Notes under the pieces: model-generated | What the model was told of the DNA's origin: nothing | The model's input: only the letters and a program-made list of their open reading frames with translations | The model's database searches: none | NCBI GenBank assembly: GCA_964403175.1 | Contig: CAYOFH010000064.1 | Span: 1 to 17,740 of the forward strand | From: Marinilabilia sp964403175 | GTDB lineage: Bacteria > Bacteroidota > Bacteroidia > Bacteroidales > Marinilabiliaceae | Length of the DNA stretch: 17,740 bases | Reading direction: 5' to 3' | Part shown: piece after piece, positions 14,401 to 17,740 of the stretch | Numbering within the stretch: the stretch's first letter is position 1 | How the letters are laid out: each line of letters begins with the position of its first letter | Position numbers and translations under genes: made by a program

Positions 14401-16107
14401 CTATCTTTTCGGCGCATCTTCCTCCGGAAAGGTTTCATTATATTCTTTCCAGAAGTTCCGCACTTCCTGTTTGACTTCTTTATGGAGGAACAATAATCCT
14501 AACAAGTTGGGGATGGTCATGAGGGCAATGGTAATTCCTGAAAATATCCAGACAATTGTGGTATCAGTAAAAGATGCCAAAAAGAATCCGATGATATAAA
14601 TCCCTTTGTACCAGATGACCCCTTTGATGCCAAAAAGGAAGGTAACTGCCCGTCCGCCATAATAACTCCAGGAAATTGCAGTAGAAAAAGCAAACAGGAG
14701 CAACCCTAAGGAAACGATATATTTTCCATACTCTCCAAGCCAGCTGCGGGAAAAGGCAACAGTGGTAAGAGGAGCGCTATGCAGTAAAGACTTTCCTTTA
14801 ATTGTGTACTTGTCGGATTGCAAAACCTGCCCTTTCATGATTTTTATTTTTCCGCTAAATGGATTTCCTCCCTGATAAATTGTAACTTCTTCGGCAACCG
14901 AGCGAGCATGAAGTATCGTGCCGCTATACTCAGGGATACCCCTGGTAACTTCCATATCTCCACTGAAAAGAGGAAGGGTCTTTTTTTCTGAAAGGTGGGC
15001 TCTTAATTCTTCCTGATGCTCATTTTCATCATAACTTCCTTTGAGAATTTCCATGTCGGTCATCTGGAACCGATTTTCAAATTTTTCGCTCCAGACCCCC
15101 GAGGCCATAAGAGTGAGTCCTGTGAGCATACATATTATAATGGTGTCGATAAATGGTTCCAGTAATGCCACCAGTCCTTCGGATACTGGTTCGTGAGCAC
15201 GTGCGGCAGCATGTGCAATGGGGGCAGATCCCTGTCCTGCTTCATTGGAGAAAAGACCACGGTTCACTCCTCTGTTAAAGGCAAAGGCAATGGATGCTCC
15301 AAGGAATCCCCCTGTTGCAGAACTTCCGGTGAACACGCCGGACGCAATTGCCTGAATTGAGGGAATAATATTTTCTGCGTTATAAAGAATAACCAATAAA
15401 GCTCCTGTAAAATAGATGACAGCCATTACTGGAACCAGTGTTTGCGTTACTTTGGCAATGCGTTTGATGCCACCTAAAGTAACAAAACCCAGCAGCAGGC
15501 CTAAAACCGCACCTGTAAGAATATGTGGAATTTCAAAAGTTTCGAATAAAGAGTTGGAAATACTGTTGATTTGAGGTAGATTACCTGTCCCAAAAGAGGA
15601 GAAGATGGTTGCCACTGCAAAAATAACGGCCAGCCAGCTTCCTGTTTTTATAACTTTTCCTGAGGGTAACTTCAGGTTGAGACGTTTTTTCATGTAATAC
15701 ATCGGCCCACCACTAATGGAGCCATCTGATGCTTTCTCCCTGTATTTGTGTGACAGGGTAACTTCAACAAACTTCGTTGTCATACCAATTAACGCTGTGA
15801 CCAACATCCAGAACAATGCTGCCGGTCCCCCTAAATGCAGTGCCAGCGCTACTCCTGCAATGTTTCCGGTGCCTACTGTGCCCGACAGTGCAGTAGTAAG
15901 TGCCTGAAAATGACTGGTGTCTCCCTCATCCCCTTCGCGGTCAAACTTCCCGCGAACAATTTTTATTGCATATTTAAAAAAACGCACCTGAGGAAATACC
16001 AGATAAATGGTGAAGAAAAGGCCGGTGCCAAGCAATAGGTAAACAAACCAGGATGAACCGCCGATCAGGTGATCCAGTTGTGTGAGGAAGTAGGTAAATT
16101 CTTGCAT
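14401..16107 (-). CDS. Sodium:alanine/glycine symporter (AGCS family) with inserted soluble segment
   Basis: AGCS proteins import alanine, glycine or related amino acids with Na+ or H+. The 568-residue protein shows family motifs GTVGTGNIAGVALAL (77-91), ISGGPMYYM (131-139) and NRGLFSNEAGQGSAPIAHAA (282-301), with about ten hydrophobic helices. Typical members are 440-500 residues. Here about 90-100 hydrophilic residues (about 345-442) are inserted between the helix ending LTLMASGVWS and LTTVAFSR. This segment includes a charged stretch (YDENEHQEELRAHLSEKK) and a beta-rich part with VTIYQGGNPFSGKIKIMKG. The start ATG at 16107 is preceded by a good -7 box. All membrane motifs appear intact, so the protein should work; the role of the insert is unknown. 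No close terminator with a T tract was found downstream. Confidence 0.93.
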   Translation of the reverse strand: MQEFTYFLTQLDHLIGGSSWFVYLLLGTGLFFTIYLVFPQVRFFKYAIKIVRGKFDREGDEGDTSHFQALTTALSGTVGTGNIAGVALALHLGGPAALFWMLVTALIGMTTKFVEVTLSHKYREKASDGSISGGPMYYMKKRLNLKLPSGKVIKTGSWLAVIFAVATIFSSFGTGNLPQINSISNSLFETFEIPHILTGAVLGLLLGFVTLGGIKRIAKVTQTLVPVMAVIYFTGALLVILYNAENIIPSIQAIASGVFTGSSATGGFLGASIAFAFNRGVNRGLFSNEAGQGSAPIAHAAARAHEPVSEGLVALLEPFIDTIIICMLTGLTLMASGVWSEKFENRFQMTDMEILKGSYDENEHQEELRAHLSEKKTLPLFSGDMEVTRGIPEYSGTILHARSVAEEVTIYQGGNPFSGKIKIMKGQVLQSDKYTIKGKSLLHSAPLTTVAFSRSWLGEYGKYIVSLGLLLFAFSTAISWSYYGGRAVTFLFGIKGVIWYKGIYIIGFFLASFTDTTIVWIFSGITIALMTIPNLLGLLFLHKEVKQEVRNFWKEYNETFPEEDAPKR

Positions 16108-16136
16108 AGGAATATTTGGTTATTGGTTGTAGTTTA

Positions 16137-16144
16137 CAAATATA
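16137..16144 (-). promoter_or_regulatory. Putative -7 promoter element of the symporter gene
   Basis: On the minus strand this reads TATATTTG, matching TAnnTTTG, 29 bp before the symporter start. The expected -33 region would fall at about 16160-16170, inside the first codons of the divergent coiled-coil ORF, which shows no TTTG there. Confidence 0.5.
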
Positions 16145-16152
16145 ATGATTGA

Positions 16153-16647
16153 ATGACATACTTAACGGACTTCCATGATGAAACTGCCGAAAATGAAGTA
16201 CCTGCATCTGAGGATGATTACAAAATTGAAATGGATGATGCTGAGGCTGACAAAGACATTGCAGAAACCGATTATGAAAAAGTTCCGACTGCTTATGATA
16301 ATCAGTCTGATTATATTGAGATATTGACCAATGTTGATCTGGCAAATGCTCAGTCTGACATTGATGATAAAAACGAAGAAATTGCTTATAATGAGCCTGA
16401 AATTGAGGCGCTTAATGATCTGATCACTCTGTTGAATAGCACCATTACTGAGTGGACTGACCAGAGAGATGCCATTGAAGCAAGACAAGGTGAATTGCAA
16501 CCACAGGCTGATGCACTGCTGGCCGCTTTCAATGATGCAAGAGATGCAAAAGTATCTGCTACTGCTGATTATGATCAATCAGTAAATGCTATTCAGGTGA
16601 AGAGAAATCTTCTTAATACTTTGAAAAACGATTCAGAAAGTGGTTGA
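16153..16647 (+). CDS. Acidic coiled-coil protein fragment of unknown function
   Basis: An open frame of 164 residues, rich in Asp, Glu, Ala and Asn, with predicted long helices (for example EIEALNDLITLLNSTITEW and QADALLAAFNDARDAKV). This suits a coiled coil from a larger surface or cytoskeletal protein. There is no signal peptide, membrane helix, ribosome-binding site or recognisable domain, and a stop codon lies directly before the first ATG. The C-terminus (TLKNDSESG) ends at a TGA immediately followed, in the same frame, by transposase-like sequence. I think this is an internal piece of a bigger gene, truncated on both sides, rather than an intact gene. Its start also overlaps the promoter region of the divergent symporter gene. 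Confidence 0.45.
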   Translation: MTYLTDFHDETAENEVPASEDDYKIEMDDAEADKDIAETDYEKVPTAYDNQSDYIEILTNVDLANAQSDIDDKNEEIAYNEPEIEALNDLITLLNSTITEWTDQRDAIEARQGELQPQADALLAAFNDARDAKVSATADYDQSVNAIQVKRNLLNTLKNDSESG

Positions 16648-17704
16648 CGTTCAAGACAATGGGTGCATGAATGGATCACTCGTTATCGCCAAGAAGGTGT
16701 AGAAAACTGGTGTCACTCCAAAACAACTGCACCGAAACAATCTCGCAATAGAACCTCCAGAAAAGTGGAGGAACTTGTAATAAGTGTCAGAAAGGCTTTA
16801 GCAGCCCGTCGTTATTCTCAAACAGGTGCCTTAAGATTATGTGTGAGATACAGCGAATGGGCTTAAAATCGCCTTCAATACCGACTATAAACCGGATATT
16901 GAAACGGAACAACTTGATTACTTCCAGTAGTGTAAAACAGAGGAAGGGTATAAAATACCCAAATTATTTTACCCTTGTTCAACAGATGGATCTGGTGGGT
17001 CCCAGATATCTATCTGGAGGCTCCCGATTCTATTTTCAAAACATTATTGATATTTAGAATCATCATGTTGGAGTTTATCCTATTAGAGACAAAAGCTCTC
17101 AAACGATAGCACAATGTCTTGCTCACTTCTGGACCGTCTATGGCATACCAGATTACCTTCAAATGGATAATGAACTATCATTTCGAGGAAGTAATCGCCA
17201 TCCCAGAAGTTTTGGCATAGTAATACGGCTGGCCCTGTCCCAGAGTGTAACCCCCATCTTTATTCCGCCTTCTGAACCTTGGAGAAACAGAGTAATTGAA
17301 AAGTTCAACTCGAATCTAGCTAAATACTTCTTCTCTGCTCAAAAGTTCGTATCGTATGAGGACTTGAAAGAGAAAATACCTGGATTCACAGATTTCCACA
17401 GAATCACTGTTATTCTATCTAAGGAGATAAAATTCCTAATCAAATAAGATCTATCTCTGAGAATCACAAGCTTGGCCATATTAACTTGGAGTATCCATTC
17501 CCGCTGGTTGATGGTTCTGTAATTTTTATACGCTTCATAAGAAGCTACAGAAAACTTACAATACTACGAACCAGTTTCATTATTAAAAAAGAACTGATCT
17601 ATACCTATGTCATTGCCGAAATAGTCATAAAACAACACGTCCTTTTAGTGAAGCAGGATGGTTTTATCCATCATGTGTTCCCATTTGTAATGCCTGTAGA
17701 CTGA
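16648..17704 (+). pseudogene. Degenerate DDE transposase (IS481/integrase-core type)
   Basis: Remains of an insertion-sequence transposase. Reading 16648 onward gives RSRQWVHEWITRYRQEG, a helix-turn-helix block whose first 30-40 residues are missing. After a one-base loss near 16830 the frame continues with MCEIQRMGLKSPSIPTINRI and the DDE core: QMDLVG (Asp at 16989), QMDNELSF (Asp at 17166) and NRVIEKFN (Glu at 17298). A TAG at 17055-17057 interrupts it, followed in frame by NHHVGVYPIRDKSSQTIA. A second one-base loss near 17398 and a TAA at 17420 precede SENHKLGHINLEYPFPLVDG and the C-terminal block with VIFIRFIRSYRKL and ELIYTYVIA, ending at 17704. No terminal repeats could be placed in the last 36 bases. 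It cannot encode an active enzyme. Confidence 0.85.
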
Positions 17705-17740
17705 AAAACAATATGTCAATGAACTTATGATATTTTGCCT

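Noticed and set aside
16162..16578. Minus-strand 138-residue ORF opposite the coiled-coil ORF
   Set aside because: Its hydrophobic, Ile/Ser-rich composition is what the reverse of an Asp/Asn/Glu-rich coding sequence gives, and it shows no domain or start signals.

Overview
This window looks like a chromosomal segment of a Bacteroidota bacterium, probably a marine or anaerobic Bacteroidales/Marinilabiliales-type lineage. The base composition is moderately AT-rich. Shine-Dalgarno sites are mostly weak, and several genes are preceded by the Bacteroidota-type -7 box TAnnTTTG. The order rseC-rnfB-rnfC is typical of the group. This placement is inference from gene content and signals; no 16S gene is present.

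Region 1 (1-2460, minus strand) is the start of an Rnf operon: rseC, rnfB and a partial rnfC that runs off the left edge. It makes part of a membrane complex coupling ferredoxin and NAD redox to ion transport. Region 2 (2431-7800, all minus) holds recG, a small acidic Ala/Glu-rich lipoprotein with a clear terminator, a class I aspartate/aromatic aminotransferase and a long-form Sua5 for tRNA t6A. An intergenic stretch of about 350 bp before recG's 3' end holds a compact 123-bp element with imperfect 26-bp terminal inverted repeats that resembles a MITE.

Region 3 (7801-12071) is the most interesting. A 641-residue protein on the minus strand (DUF4914-like) carries PEPCK-like HCSA, P-loop and DD motifs but no known function. 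It is transcribed divergently from an XRE-cupin regulator. The shared intergenic region holds two 21-bp direct repeats with a 24-bp period, a plausible operator. Two strong palindromes lie 3' of the DUF4914-like gene. A SAM-dependent methyltransferase follows the regulator.

Region 4 (12072-16150) has an orphan LolD/MacB-type ABC ATPase, a 100-N assembly gap, then a LysO-type lysine exporter that runs into the gap and an AGCS sodium:amino-acid symporter with an unusual soluble insertion (both minus). Linkage across the gap is not proven by the sequence. Region 5 (16153-17740) is decayed. An acidic coiled-coil ORF without a signal peptide abuts a degenerate DDE (IS481/integrase-core type) transposase carrying two frameshifts and two stops.

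No rRNA, tRNA, CRISPR array or replication origin was seen. Most genes are housekeeping. The PEPCK-like/XRE-cupin pair with its repeats is the best candidate for something undescribed.
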